From: Falsiruegeria litorea R37
GTDB taxonomy: Bacteria > Pseudomonadota > Alphaproteobacteria > Rhodobacterales > Rhodobacteraceae
NCBI RefSeq assembly: GCF_900172225.1
Contig: NZ_FWFO01000006.1
Coordinates: 1-64,000 of the forward strand
Reading direction: 5' to 3'
DNA: 64,000 nt
Part shown: positions 1-8,362 of the stretch, piece after piece
Numbering within the stretch: position 1 is the first letter of the stretch
Layout of the letters: each line of letters starts with the position of its first letter
Made by a program: the position numbers and the translations under genes
The notes under the pieces: generated by a model
The model's input: only the letters and a program-made list of their open reading frames with translations
Told to the model about the DNA's origin: nothing
Databases searched by the model: none

Positions 1-276
1 GACGTCGGTGATGTAGACCACGACCTTGACCAGATGGCTCATGTCACCGCCGCACTCTTCGATCAGCTGGCGGATGTTCTGCATCACCTTGTGGGTCTGC
101 TCGACCGGGTCGTGACTGTCGATGTTGACCGCATCATCCAGGTTCTGCGGACACTGCCCCCGCAGATAGACGGTCTTGCCGCCCTGGGTGACAACGGCCT
201 GACACAGGTCGTTGTCCAGGTTCTGCTCAGGGTACGTCTCGGACGTGTTGAACTTGCGTATGCGTGTATGGGACAT
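1..276 (-). CDS. RidA/YjgF-family protein (3' end beyond window)
   Basis: The first 92 residues of a RidA-family protein are visible, beginning MSHTRIRKFN; the rest lies beyond base 1. The family deaminates reactive enamines and imines or acts in ring-cleavage and amine catabolism in the cytoplasm. The visible part has the family's N-terminal strand order and the VYLRGQ segment, but the C-terminal active-site arginine region is outside the window, so catalytic competence cannot be judged. The ATG at 276 lies 12 bases after the stop of the Rieske gene upstream, so it is the last visible member of the FMO-Rieske-Rieske-RidA operon. A role in clearing imine products of amine oxidation would fit its neighbours; that is inference. 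Confidence 0.85.
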   Translation of the reverse strand, partial: MSHTRIRKFNTSETYPEQNLDNDLCQAVVTQGGKTVYLRGQCPQNLDDAVNIDSHDPVEQTHKVMQNIRQLIEECGGDMSHLVKVVVYITDV

Positions 277-288
277 TTGTTTTCCTTG

Positions 289-1401
289 TTACGCGACGCA
301 TTGCGCCCGATCTTGTTTGGCAAGCCACAACTGAAAGTCGCGGATCGTGCCTTCGTAGTTGTCTTCGGCCAGAGGCCCCGCCAACGCATGAGCCGAGTTC
401 AGCGCCACTTGCATGCGTTCCAGTTTTTCCCTGTCTTCTCGGTTTACGTCTTCCCACAAAGCGATGCGGCGGGCGATGGTTTCATCATCCAGATCGTCGC
501 CATAGGCCGACATCGTCCATTTCACCCGGATCTCACCCGCGCTGAGGGGGAAGATGCTGATCGACACCAACAGACTGGCGGCCTGACTGGCCACTTGCGT
601 CGGGAAGACCGAGAAAAGGGTCGAGCGCAGGCGCTCATCCTCGGACAGGCCCGGCGCACCGTAGCCCCGGGACGGGACGTCCTTGGGGTAATTCGCAGCG
701 TATGATGTGTACCCGTCCCCGCCCAGCAATTTGCGCGCAAGACCCGTGGGCGTGTACCCGTGCAGCGTTTCTGGGTGCACCACCGACAGGTGATACCCTT
801 CCATGAAGTTCTCGACGAGACACTTCCAATTGGTTTTCCACACTTCTTCGGCCACATGCACGAGGCGGAACTTTTCGCTCTCATACGGCGCCAACAGCGC
901 TTCAAGCTCGGGATAGTGGAACGGCTCGGCATCAGCGTCGAGGCTTACATAAATGAATCCGTTCCAGATTTTCACGTTGTGACGATACAGCCCGCATTTC
1001 TTGGCATCGAAGCCTGCGTTTTTCATCCGCGCCGCCCGCATCAACGCGCCATCCAGATCATAGGCCCAGGCGTGATAAGAACAGACAAAGCGCTTGGTCT
1101 GACCACGCCCTTCGGCCAAGGGCATGCCCCGGTGGCGGCAAACGTTGGCCAGGACCGCGACCTTACCGTCGGATTGGCGCACAACGATCAGCGGCTCGTT
1201 CAACAGTTGGGTCGCAAAGTAGTCCCCCGGCTCGGGAACCTCGTCCACGCGTCCTAGGCAATGCCAACCCCGACGCAGGACCGTGGCGGCCTCGTGTTGG
1301 AATTGCGATGGATCAGTGTAGAACGCCCCCGGCATACACATCGGGCGATCTGCTGGCAGGGAAGCAAGTTCCTGCAGTTGCTTGCTCAGTTCGCTGTACA
1401 T
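289..1401 (-). CDS. Rieske non-heme iron oxygenase, alpha subunit (quaternary-ammonium type)
   Basis: This 370-residue protein has a Rieske [2Fe-2S] site (C88, H90, C107, H110) and a mononuclear iron site (H204, H209, probably D323). The residue expected to bridge the two centres is Glu (E201, in the run ENFMEGYH), where classic ring-hydroxylating dioxygenases have Asp. Glu at this place is known from oxygenases acting on quaternary ammonium compounds such as carnitine (CntA), stachydrine (Stc2) and glycine betaine (GbcA). It probably demethylates or cleaves an N-methylated amine using electrons from a separate reductase, and no such reductase is seen in this operon. It starts two bases after the second Rieske gene ends, so the two are co-transcribed. 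The exact substrate is unknown. Confidence 0.88.
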   Translation of the reverse strand: MYSELSKQLQELASLPADRPMCMPGAFYTDPSQFQHEAATVLRRGWHCLGRVDEVPEPGDYFATQLLNEPLIVVRQSDGKVAVLANVCRHRGMPLAEGRGQTKRFVCSYHAWAYDLDGALMRAARMKNAGFDAKKCGLYRHNVKIWNGFIYVSLDADAEPFHYPELEALLAPYESEKFRLVHVAEEVWKTNWKCLVENFMEGYHLSVVHPETLHGYTPTGLARKLLGGDGYTSYAANYPKDVPSRGYGAPGLSEDERLRSTLFSVFPTQVASQAASLLVSISIFPLSAGEIRVKWTMSAYGDDLDDETIARRIALWEDVNREDREKLERMQVALNSAHALAGPLAEDNYEGTIRDFQLWLAKQDRAQCVA

Positions 1402-1403
1402 CT

Positions 1404-2585
1404 TCAGGCCCCCTCCTTGGCGTCAGAAACTGCGATCTTGGGTTCAAAGCTTGGGTCCATCCGGCTCATGAGGTATTGTGCAAAGTCGAAATTCGGACGC
1501 TCGAGATGCGACAGATGCCCCGGCTCGGCCCCATCGGCACAAAGGCCGCGATAGACTTTTTCGGTGCAGCCGCGATCTTCGACGTTGACCTCATCAAGCA
1601 AAGTCTTCAGCTGGACCAAGTTTTCCTGCGCCTCGGCGTCATCGGCATAGTCATCCGACATGCCGCCGCCAAAGCGGATCTGAACCTGAGACGGCCCCTT
1701 GGGATGCAGGCTGAGATACCAGAAATAGCCCGGCGTCAGCGTGATCAGCAAGCTGGGATAGATCGCCAACAGGAAGGTCGTGCGCCGCTCATCGCCCTGC
1801 AAACGATCGTTGCTGGGGTGCGCCATGGCAATCCGCAGCGTCTCATCCTTGAGGATGGTGTGATAGTTGAACGCCCTGCGACCCGGCGGGCAGATCATCT
1901 CGTCCAGCCGCGACAGCCCGCCGATGGTGCCCGCGTGGCAAACCGGCAGGTGATAGCTTTCCATGAAGTTCTCGGCCAACACCTTCCAGTTGGTGTCCCA
2001 CAGATGTTCTTCAAAGAAAGTCTCGGTGTAGTTGGTCATGTCGTAGCCTTTGACCAACTCCTCGACCTCGCTCAACTGCTCGGCCACCGGCTGCGCATCC
2101 GGGTTCAGGGTGACAAAGACCCAGCCCAGCCATTCCTGGCAGGCGATGTTGGGCAGGGAATAGTCATCCTTGCAGAACGCCTTGTTCCCGTTCATCGCAG
2201 GTGCGCCACGCAAAGACCCATCCAGATTGTAGGTCCAGGCGTGATACGGGCAGACGATCGACTTGGTCTTGCCCCGCCCATGCAGCAGGGTCGACATCCG
2301 GTGGCGACAGACATTGGAATAGGCCCGCAATTCGCCATCCTTGTCCCGCAAAACGATGATGGGCTGGTCGGCCAGCTCACAGGTTACATAGTCGCCAACT
2401 TCGGCCAGAGAGCTGGCACGGCCCACACAGAACCAGTCTTTCTTGAAGATATGCTCGATCTCGTGAGCCAGAAACTCGTCAGTGTAGTAGACCGACGGTG
2501 GCATGGCGCGGGCTTGATCAAAGGGGGCCGACACATTCTTGCGCAGCGCATCGACGGGGTTTTCGATGGGGTCAAAGACGGTCAT
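1404..2585 (-). CDS. Rieske non-heme iron oxygenase, alpha subunit (second copy, quaternary-ammonium type)
   Basis: A 393-residue Rieske oxygenase with C93, H95, C112 and H115 as the [2Fe-2S] ligands and H212 and H217 at the mononuclear iron. As in its neighbour, the bridging residue is Glu (E209, in ENFMESYH), the quaternary-ammonium pattern. The ATG at 2585 is chosen because AGGAG lies just upstream; a GTG five codons earlier overlaps that ribosome site and is rejected. The two oxygenases are clearly diverged, so they probably act on different steps or form a mixed trimer rather than being recent duplicates. The gene sits between the flavin monooxygenase (23 bases upstream) and the other Rieske gene (2 bases downstream). 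Confidence 0.88.
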   Translation of the reverse strand: MTVFDPIENPVDALRKNVSAPFDQARAMPPSVYYTDEFLAHEIEHIFKKDWFCVGRASSLAEVGDYVTCELADQPIIVLRDKDGELRAYSNVCRHRMSTLLHGRGKTKSIVCPYHAWTYNLDGSLRGAPAMNGNKAFCKDDYSLPNIACQEWLGWVFVTLNPDAQPVAEQLSEVEELVKGYDMTNYTETFFEEHLWDTNWKVLAENFMESYHLPVCHAGTIGGLSRLDEMICPPGRRAFNYHTILKDETLRIAMAHPSNDRLQGDERRTTFLLAIYPSLLITLTPGYFWYLSLHPKGPSQVQIRFGGGMSDDYADDAEAQENLVQLKTLLDEVNVEDRGCTEKVYRGLCADGAEPGHLSHLERPNFDFAQYLMSRMDPSFEPKIAVSDAKEGA

Positions 2586-2608
2586 CTCAATTCTCCTCAC
2601 GTGGCGCG

Positions 2609-3877
2609 TTATTCAGCGGCGGCTGCAGGGGCTTCGGGGACATATTCGCGATAGTTTTTCTGGATGGCTATCTGATCTGCGACATAGGCCGCGTCGTGCC
2701 AGACCCCCCAGATAAACGTCGAACCGCGGCGCGATTGCCAGGGAAGTCCAAGAAAATAGATCCCCGGCTCGTTCGAGACACCGCGCTGGTGCACAGGGGC
2801 GCCGGTTTCATCAAAGGCATCGACCTGCATCCAGCTGAAGTCTTGACGGAAGCCCGTCGCCCAGATGATCGTGGTGATTCCTGCCGCTTCCAAATCCAGT
2901 TCGCGGATCGGGTTGGTCATGCACTCGGGGTCGGGCAACATGGTGCGTGCCTCGGGCTCCATCGGCAGGTCCAGACCCATCTTGTCCGCGTAAGCATCAG
3001 CCTGATCCAGCATGTCGATATAGTTGGCATCACCCGCGGAAATGTTTTCGCAAAGGTCGCTGTCGATCATCAGCTTACCATCCGCAAAGCCGCTGGCCCG
3101 ACCCAGAAGAGTCATGCCGTCATGCGCCAGGCGACGGAAATCGACGGTCTTGCCACCCTGCGCACCACTGACCGAAATGGTCACGTGCTCGGTTCCCGGC
3201 TCTTTGGCCGGGATGTCCCACAGACCCAGAACACCCAACCACCAGCAATAGTCGCGGCCCCGATAGGCGCGCGGCGGACGGTCATGGGGGCCGACACACA
3301 AATAGGTCTTGCGGCCTGAACGCTGCAGCTCGTCCGCGATCTGGCCACCCGAAGACCCGGCACCGACTACCAGAACAGCACCCTCGGGCAGGTCATTGGG
3401 ATTGCGGTAGGTAGACGAATGCATCTGCGTCACGCCCGCACTTTCTGGCACCAGCGGGGGGATGACTGCATGCTGGAAGGCGCCCGTGGCCGCGATGACC
3501 GAGTTCGCCTCGATCACGCCGTCCGAGGTTTCGACGGTAAAGCCCGACCGCTCCTCGTTCCGTTTCAAGGATGTCACCTCAATGCCTGTCCGGATCGGAG
3601 CTTCGATCTTCTGGGCATATGCATTCAAATAATCCGCCACCTGTTCCTTGGGCGGGAAAGCATCTGCGCCACAGGTGGTGAAATGCAGGTTTGGAAACCG
3701 GTCGTGCCAGGCAGGGCCATTGGCCACCAGAGAATCCCACCGACGCGAGCGCCATGCCTCGGCCACACGATGCTTTTCCAGCACCAGATGAGAGATCGAA
3801 TTGCGGCTCAGGTGTTCGCTCATTGCGATCCCGGCCTGTCCGGCACCCACCACCAGGGTATCGACGTATTCCACCAT
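2609..3877 (-). CDS. Flavin-containing monooxygenase-like NAD(P)/FAD oxidoreductase
   Basis: This 422-residue protein has an N-terminal FAD site (GAGQAG, residues 11-16), a second dinucleotide site for NAD(P)H (GAGSSGG, residues 172-178) and an ATGF segment near the C-terminus, as in class B flavin monooxygenases of the FMO/CzcO group. Such enzymes oxygenate nitrogen or sulfur in small amines or carry out Baeyer-Villiger reactions. The ATG at 3877 has AAGGAG 9 bases upstream; an in-frame start 14 codons earlier lacks this. It is the first gene of the operon, with its own upstream palindrome at 3959-3977. Its position ahead of two amine-type Rieske oxygenases suggests N-oxidation of the same substrate family, which is inference. 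Confidence 0.85.
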   Translation of the reverse strand: MVEYVDTLVVGAGQAGIAMSEHLSRNSISHLVLEKHRVAEAWRSRRWDSLVANGPAWHDRFPNLHFTTCGADAFPPKEQVADYLNAYAQKIEAPIRTGIEVTSLKRNEERSGFTVETSDGVIEANSVIAATGAFQHAVIPPLVPESAGVTQMHSSTYRNPNDLPEGAVLVVGAGSSGGQIADELQRSGRKTYLCVGPHDRPPRAYRGRDYCWWLGVLGLWDIPAKEPGTEHVTISVSGAQGGKTVDFRRLAHDGMTLLGRASGFADGKLMIDSDLCENISAGDANYIDMLDQADAYADKMGLDLPMEPEARTMLPDPECMTNPIRELDLEAAGITTIIWATGFRQDFSWMQVDAFDETGAPVHQRGVSNEPGIYFLGLPWQSRRGSTFIWGVWHDAAYVADQIAIQKNYREYVPEAPAAAAE

Positions 3878-3958
3878 CTCTCTTGGCTCCTTTAGCTGTG
3901 ACAGAAGCAACCCTGCCACGGCGAAAAGCGCTCAAAAAGAACAGTCTCTCTTACTGGG

Positions 3959-3977
3959 AATTAGGCGTTGCCTAATT
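3959..3977. promoter_or_regulatory. Perfect palindrome upstream of the FMO-Rieske operon (operator candidate)
   Basis: AATTAGGC and GCCTAATT form perfect 8-base arms around GTT, 82 bases before the FMO start codon. The size and position suit a dimeric repressor or activator binding site. No regulator gene is visible nearby, so it may lie beyond base 1. Confidence 0.55.
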
Positions 3978-4040
3978 GGAGGTTCGCCCCCACTAACAAT
4001 CTGCAAAAGTTATGGTGGGAAATTCTTAAACAACACCCGA

Positions 4041-5483
4041 TCAGGTCGGCCATGGTAGTGAGTATGTCTTGACGTTGGTGAAGAATTTCATCGCCTCGAT
4101 CACGCCCTCTTTGACCCCATTTCCGCTATCCTTGATGCCCCCAAAGGGCGACATTTCAATCCGATAGCCGGGTTGTTCCCAAATGTTGCAGGTGCCCACA
4201 TTCAGCCCGTTGATATAGGCAATTGCCCGGTGCAGGTCGTTTGTGCAGACACCCGATGACAAGCCAAAAGCCGTACTGTTCGAAATGCGCATCACCTCGG
4301 CATCGTCGTCCGGTACGCGCACAATCGGAATGATGGGGCCAAAAGTCTCTTCCATCACCAACTCACAATCATGCGGCACATGGTCGACCACGATGGGCGG
4401 CAGCAGCGCGCCGACACGCTCGGGGTGGTACAGGATGTTCGCGCCCATCTTGGCCGCGGCCAACAGCCGATCTTCGAACAGTTTTGCCGCGTCCGCATGG
4501 ATCACGCAGCCCAGTTGCGTTTCGGGATCCCGAGGGTCACCAAAGTGGATTGCCTTGGCCTGTTCCACAACAAAGGGCACGAACCGATCCGCGACACTCT
4601 CTTGTACCAGAATGCGTTTGATCGCGGTGCACCGTTGGCCCGAGTTGCCGGTCGCCCCTGCCACGGCCAATGCCGCCGCCCTGTGCAGATCATCCTCGTA
4701 CAGGTCATTGCAGACGATCAGCGGATCATTGCCGCCCAGCTCCAGCGCCTGACGTTTATAGCCCGCCTTCTGCGCAATCAGCTTTCCCACCGGCACACCG
4801 CCGGTAAAGGTAATGACGTCGATATGGTCGTTCGTCACCATCTCGTCCCCGATGTCACCGGGCCACCCAGTGACCACCTGAAACATCTCGGGCGGCAGCC
4901 CGGCCTCATACAGAATATCGGCTAGCGCAAGCGCCGTCAGCGGCGTCAGCTCGGTCGGTTTGCACACCATACAGTTGTTCGTGGCAATCGACGGCGCGAT
5001 CTTGTGGCTGACCATGTTGAGCGGATGGTTGAAAGGCGTGATGGCCGAGATCGCCCGGACCGGTTCACGCATCGTGTAAATCTTGCGCGCCTTGCCATTG
5101 TGGGTCAGATCGCAAGAAAACACTTCGCCGTCGTCTTTCAACGCCTCGGCAGCCGCGAATTGAAACACATCCTGCGCGCGCTTGGTCTCATAGATTGAAT
5201 GCTGGTGGCAGATACCAAGTTCCAGCGTCAGCCATTTCGCCAGCTCCTCCCGTTTTTCCCCGATCAGCTCGGCCGCGCGGCGCAGGATTTCGCTTCGTTC
5301 GTGTCGCGTCAGTTTGGGCGTGTAACGCGCAGCAATTTCAAAGGCCCGCGCGGCATGCTCTGGCTGACCTGCAGGAACGGTTCCGACCACCTCATCTGTA
5401 TAGGGGTAATGAACCGGGATAGTCGCGTCCGTGAACACCACATCACCCCCGATCCGCATCCCTTCATGCCGCTGGTCCACCAT
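4041..5483 (-). CDS. phnY: Phosphonoacetaldehyde dehydrogenase-like aldehyde dehydrogenase (PhnY family)
   Basis: A 480-residue NAD(P)-dependent aldehyde dehydrogenase with catalytic C285 (GQRCTA), general base E248 (LELGG) and N152 (FNHP). It matches the PhnY family closely along its length, for example [15 protein letters not shown] and GIKDSGNG. R102, H153 and R284 correspond, from memory, to residues that contact the phosphonate group in the Sinorhizobium enzyme. PhnY oxidises phosphonoacetaldehyde to phosphonoacetate, downstream of 2-aminoethylphosphonate transamination; sulfoacetaldehyde is a possible alternative substrate. No phnW or phnA is in the window. It lies 163 bases upstream of the FMO-Rieske operon on the same strand. 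The start has GGAG 7 bases upstream. Confidence 0.82.
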   Translation of the reverse strand: MVDQRHEGMRIGGDVVFTDATIPVHYPYTDEVVGTVPAGQPEHAARAFEIAARYTPKLTRHERSEILRRAAELIGEKREELAKWLTLELGICHQHSIYETKRAQDVFQFAAAEALKDDGEVFSCDLTHNGKARKIYTMREPVRAISAITPFNHPLNMVSHKIAPSIATNNCMVCKPTELTPLTALALADILYEAGLPPEMFQVVTGWPGDIGDEMVTNDHIDVITFTGGVPVGKLIAQKAGYKRQALELGGNDPLIVCNDLYEDDLHRAAALAVAGATGNSGQRCTAIKRILVQESVADRFVPFVVEQAKAIHFGDPRDPETQLGCVIHADAAKLFEDRLLAAAKMGANILYHPERVGALLPPIVVDHVPHDCELVMEETFGPIIPIVRVPDDDAEVMRISNSTAFGLSSGVCTNDLHRAIAYINGLNVGTCNIWEQPGYRIEMSPFGGIKDSGNGVKEGVIEAMKFFTNVKTYSLPWPT

Positions 5484-5584
5484 AACTCTGCTCCGTCCTG
5501 ACTTGCTTTGACCTTAGCGAGTTTGCCCACAACACCTAAGAGCCAAGGCAGACCCGCCTATACAGCCAGACATGTAACAGTTAT

Positions 5585-6379
5585 TTAACCAGCCCATTCC
5601 AACCAAGCCTCGGGTGATCCACGAAATACGTTGATATCCACATTCCCAGCGATTCCAGGCACAATCCCGGTGCCGGTGTATTGCCAGAAGGTCCACGGTT
5701 GGCGTGGATAAACCTCGCGCGGGTGACCAGCCACCGACCGCAACCAGAACTGCGTCGCGCGCAGCTTGCCGATTCCGGTGTCACGGTAGAAATCAACCGT
5801 CGTATAAACGATCGGTCGCTTGCCGTAATGGCGCTCTAGGATGCTCAGGAATTTCAACGCCTCGGACCGGACCGTTGCCCCATCGGGACGCTTTGTGCAG
5901 GTTCGTGAAGTTGGGTTCCATTCCATATCCAACACATGGGGCAAGGCGTTAGGGTCTTTAGGCACGTTCTGAATGAACCAACGGGCTTGCTCAGCAGCTG
6001 TTCGGCAGAAGTAATAGTAGTGATACGCGCCATAGCGGACCCCGGCCTGTCTGGCGCCATCGCGGTGTAATTCGAATTTCGGATCCGCGACGTCGCCCCC
6101 TTCGGTTGCCTTGATAAAGGCAAAACTCACACCTGCATTGCGCGCGACACGCCAATCAATCGCCCCCTGCCAGCGAGAGATGTCGATGCCATGCACCGGA
6201 TAGGCCCGAGGCGATCGTCCCTCCCACTCGTGCGGGTCGCTGTCACCGAACTTTGGATAAGTAACCACCGGGCCGCCGACGGGCGAGATTCGCGCTGTCT
6301 GAGGTTCGGGCGCACGCTGCCTTGACCCGCAGGACACCAAGCTCAGCGCTACAAAAACCAAAACTAATTTCTTGAACAT
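5585..6379 (-). CDS. GH25 (Chalaropsis-type) lysozyme lipoprotein
   Basis: This 264-residue protein begins with a lipoprotein signal peptide ending in LVSC (C17), so it should be exported and lipid-anchored. The remainder is a glycoside hydrolase family 25 domain: HGIDISRWQG near residues 63-72 (D66), the DMEW motif with catalytic D151 and E153, and the closing WQYTGTG segment. Family 25 enzymes cut the MurNAc-GlcNAc bond of peptidoglycan. The length is that of a single catalytic domain with no separate cell-wall-binding module. It is divergent from the transaminase gene and shares no operon with the phnY-like gene, whose start lies 101 bases beyond its stop. A housekeeping role in wall turnover is the simplest reading. 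Confidence 0.87.
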   Translation of the reverse strand: MFKKLVLVFVALSLVSCGSRQRAPEPQTARISPVGGPVVTYPKFGDSDPHEWEGRSPRAYPVHGIDISRWQGAIDWRVARNAGVSFAFIKATEGGDVADPKFELHRDGARQAGVRYGAYHYYYFCRTAAEQARWFIQNVPKDPNALPHVLDMEWNPTSRTCTKRPDGATVRSEALKFLSILERHYGKRPIVYTTVDFYRDTGIGKLRATQFWLRSVAGHPREVYPRQPWTFWQYTGTGIVPGIAGNVDINVFRGSPEAWLEWAG

Positions 6380-6559
6380 TTATCACTCCGGGCTTTGGGC
6401 AAAACGGCCCGCCTTACGCCATTAGATGACGCCGCGCGCGGGTTTGGCCACCTCTTTTTCTGCGCACACGGCCATTTGGTTGGATCATGCCGTTTGCCTT
6501 CGTCGACCTTGGCCCTCATAACAGGCAAAACCTTTGAAATTCAGCGTCAGGACCTCCCC

Positions 6560-7411
6560 ATGACCCGCACCGTTTTCGTCAATGGCTCCTACGTGCCCGA
6601 GGATCAGGCCACCGTTTCGATCTTTGATCGCGGGTTCCTGATGGGGGATGCGATTTATGAGGTCACGACGGTCATCGACGGCAAGTTGATCGAGTTTCCC
6701 GCCCATATGGCACGACTGGCTCGTTCACTGGCCGAGATCGAAATGCCGTTTCAGGTGGACGAGGACGCGCTGCTGGCGATGCACCGCGAATTGATTGCCC
6801 GCAACGATCTGGACCAGGGCATGATCTACATGCAGGTCAGCCGCGGCCCGGCGGATCGGGATTTTGTCTACCCCGCCGATCCCAAACCCACGCTGATCGC
6901 ATTCACACAGTCGATCCCATGGCTTTCGATGCCGTTCATCGAGACCGGGTTCAAGGTCGTATCCTGCCCCGACAAACGCTGGGGTCGCCGTGACATCAAA
7001 ACGGTGCAGATCCTGTGGACCTGCATGAGCAAGGTCGACGCGCAGCGCAAAGGGGCCGACGACGTCTGGTTTGTCGAGGACGGGTTGGTGACCGAAGGGT
7101 CAAGCTGCAACGCCTTCATCATCAAGGGCAACCGCATCATCACCCGCGCCTTGTCTCACGACATCCTGCACGGCGTCACCCGCGCGGTCATTCTGGAGTT
7201 TGCCAAAGAGCAAGGGTTGGAGATCGAGGAACGCGGTTTCTCCGTCGCCGAAGCACAGCAGGCGGACGAGGCCTTCGTCACTGCCTCTCCCCTCTTTGCG
7301 ACCGGAGTGGTTGAGCTGGATGGCGTCACGATTGGAAATGGCAAGCCCGGCCCGCTGACGATGCAATTGCGCGAGGCGCATATTCGCGAGAGTTTGAAAC
7401 AGGGGATGTAA
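6560..7411 (+). CDS. dat: D-amino-acid transaminase family protein (PLP class IV)
   Basis: A 283-residue fold-type IV aminotransferase. The PLP lysine is K147 (RDIKTV), and the class-IV segments FDRGFLMGD (residues 22-30) and EGSSCNAF are present. Fold-type IV enzymes of this length act as D-amino-acid aminotransferases, giving D-glutamate or D-alanine for peptidoglycan; branched-chain aminotransferases and aminodeoxychorismate lyases are relatives, so the substrate is a family-level guess. The ATG at 6560 fits the conserved N-terminus (TVFVNGSYVPE) and has AGGA upstream; the open frame extends to 6395 but that part does not look like protein. Proximity to the divergent lysozyme gene suggests a loose cell-wall theme. 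Confidence 0.82.
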   Translation: MTRTVFVNGSYVPEDQATVSIFDRGFLMGDAIYEVTTVIDGKLIEFPAHMARLARSLAEIEMPFQVDEDALLAMHRELIARNDLDQGMIYMQVSRGPADRDFVYPADPKPTLIAFTQSIPWLSMPFIETGFKVVSCPDKRWGRRDIKTVQILWTCMSKVDAQRKGADDVWFVEDGLVTEGSSCNAFIIKGNRIITRALSHDILHGVTRAVILEFAKEQGLEIEERGFSVAEAQQADEAFVTASPLFATGVVELDGVTIGNGKPGPLTMQLREAHIRESLKQGM

Positions 7412-7485
7412 TTGACAGTAAGTAGTCGTCTTTCTTAGCCATATTTCAGTATATGTTAGTTGTAATCTCATTTGACTAAAGAAAG

Positions 7486-8238
7486 TTGCCCGAGCAAGCC
7501 TGGATTCGCGGCAGTGTTATTGAACATAGGAACTTTGTTAAGTTGGAAAGACCAGAGACAAAATTTGATCAGGTTGTCACAAACCGAGAAATTCGCGCCC
7601 TTCGACATTCGCGACCTTATCATAACCTTCGAGAAGCGGCTGATCAGTGCATAGAGGCAGGGAACGAGCTAATCGGTGTTGCCACTGAGCAAACCTACTC
7701 AAATCTCCTTGCAAGATCGATTGTCATATCATTCGTCACTCACATAGAGGTCTACTTCAGAGACATGCTGGATGCCGTCTTCAAGCAGTGTGATCCCGAC
7801 TTCTTCACTCCAAAACTGAAGCACATCCACAACTCTAAGTATGGAATTGAAGACTTAATCGATATCTACAAACGGCGAATCCATCCATTAGAGTTGGTTT
7901 CAAGTGATGTTTCTTTTCAAAACGTAGATAAGGTAGACAAAGTGTTCTCCAAATTTCTTGGGAAAAGCATATGGAAAGCAGTATTTGATCTTAAGGTACG
8001 AATAAAAGACAAGCCAGAATGCGTGGTTTGCTTTGAGCCAGAGCTATTGAACGCTTTGGAAAGAACTTTTTCACTTAGACACGAGCTTGTTCATAATCCT
8101 AGAGCAGACTTCAAGCTCAAGGAAAACCAACTGAAGGACATAAGGAACGCAGACGGACTTTTGTTCGCTACCGATATTATTCTTGGCAACATGATCGCAG
8201 AGAACATTGATCCAGAACTGCGAATCTCAACCGAATAA
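7486..8238 (+). CDS. HEPN-like hypothetical protein, AT-rich, probably acquired
   Basis: I do not recognise a close family. The 250-residue protein is mostly helical and carries R198-H199-E200-L201-V202-H203, an R-x4-H motif followed by N, typical of HEPN nucleases and seen in RiboL-PSP-type HEPN proteins. HEPN proteins are often RNases in toxin-antitoxin or phage-defence systems. Its DNA is much richer in A and T than all neighbours, and its start is an unusual TTG (the first possible start after an in-frame stop at 7477), both suggesting recent transfer. No antitoxin or nucleotidyltransferase partner is visible. The true start could differ, since no strong ribosome site is present. It is a single gene between dat and the terminator of icd. 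Confidence 0.6.
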   Translation: MPEQAWIRGSVIEHRNFVKLERPETKFDQVVTNREIRALRHSRPYHNLREAADQCIEAGNELIGVATEQTYSNLLARSIVISFVTHIEVYFRDMLDAVFKQCDPDFFTPKLKHIHNSKYGIEDLIDIYKRRIHPLELVSSDVSFQNVDKVDKVFSKFLGKSIWKAVFDLKVRIKDKPECVVCFEPELLNALERTFSLRHELVHNPRADFKLKENQLKDIRNADGLLFATDIILGNMIAENIDPELRISTE

Positions 8239-8312
8239 ACTATAGCTCCAACAGTCGTTCATGGGTGAGCGTTCCCCTGAACACTTGTCAGCTTTAGTGC
8301 GCCTGACACGTA

Positions 8313-8340
8313 AAACGCCCGAGGTTTCCCACGGGCGTTT
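8313..8340 (-). terminator. Rho-independent terminator for icd, possibly bidirectional
   Basis: Nine-base arms AAACGCCCG and CGGGCGTTT enclose a 10-base loop. On the minus strand the stem ends in a short run of T just after the icd stop at 8363. On the plus strand it follows the HEPN-like gene by about 75 bases. Confidence 0.8.
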
Positions 8341-8362
8341 CTTATTCAAAGGATGAACGTGA

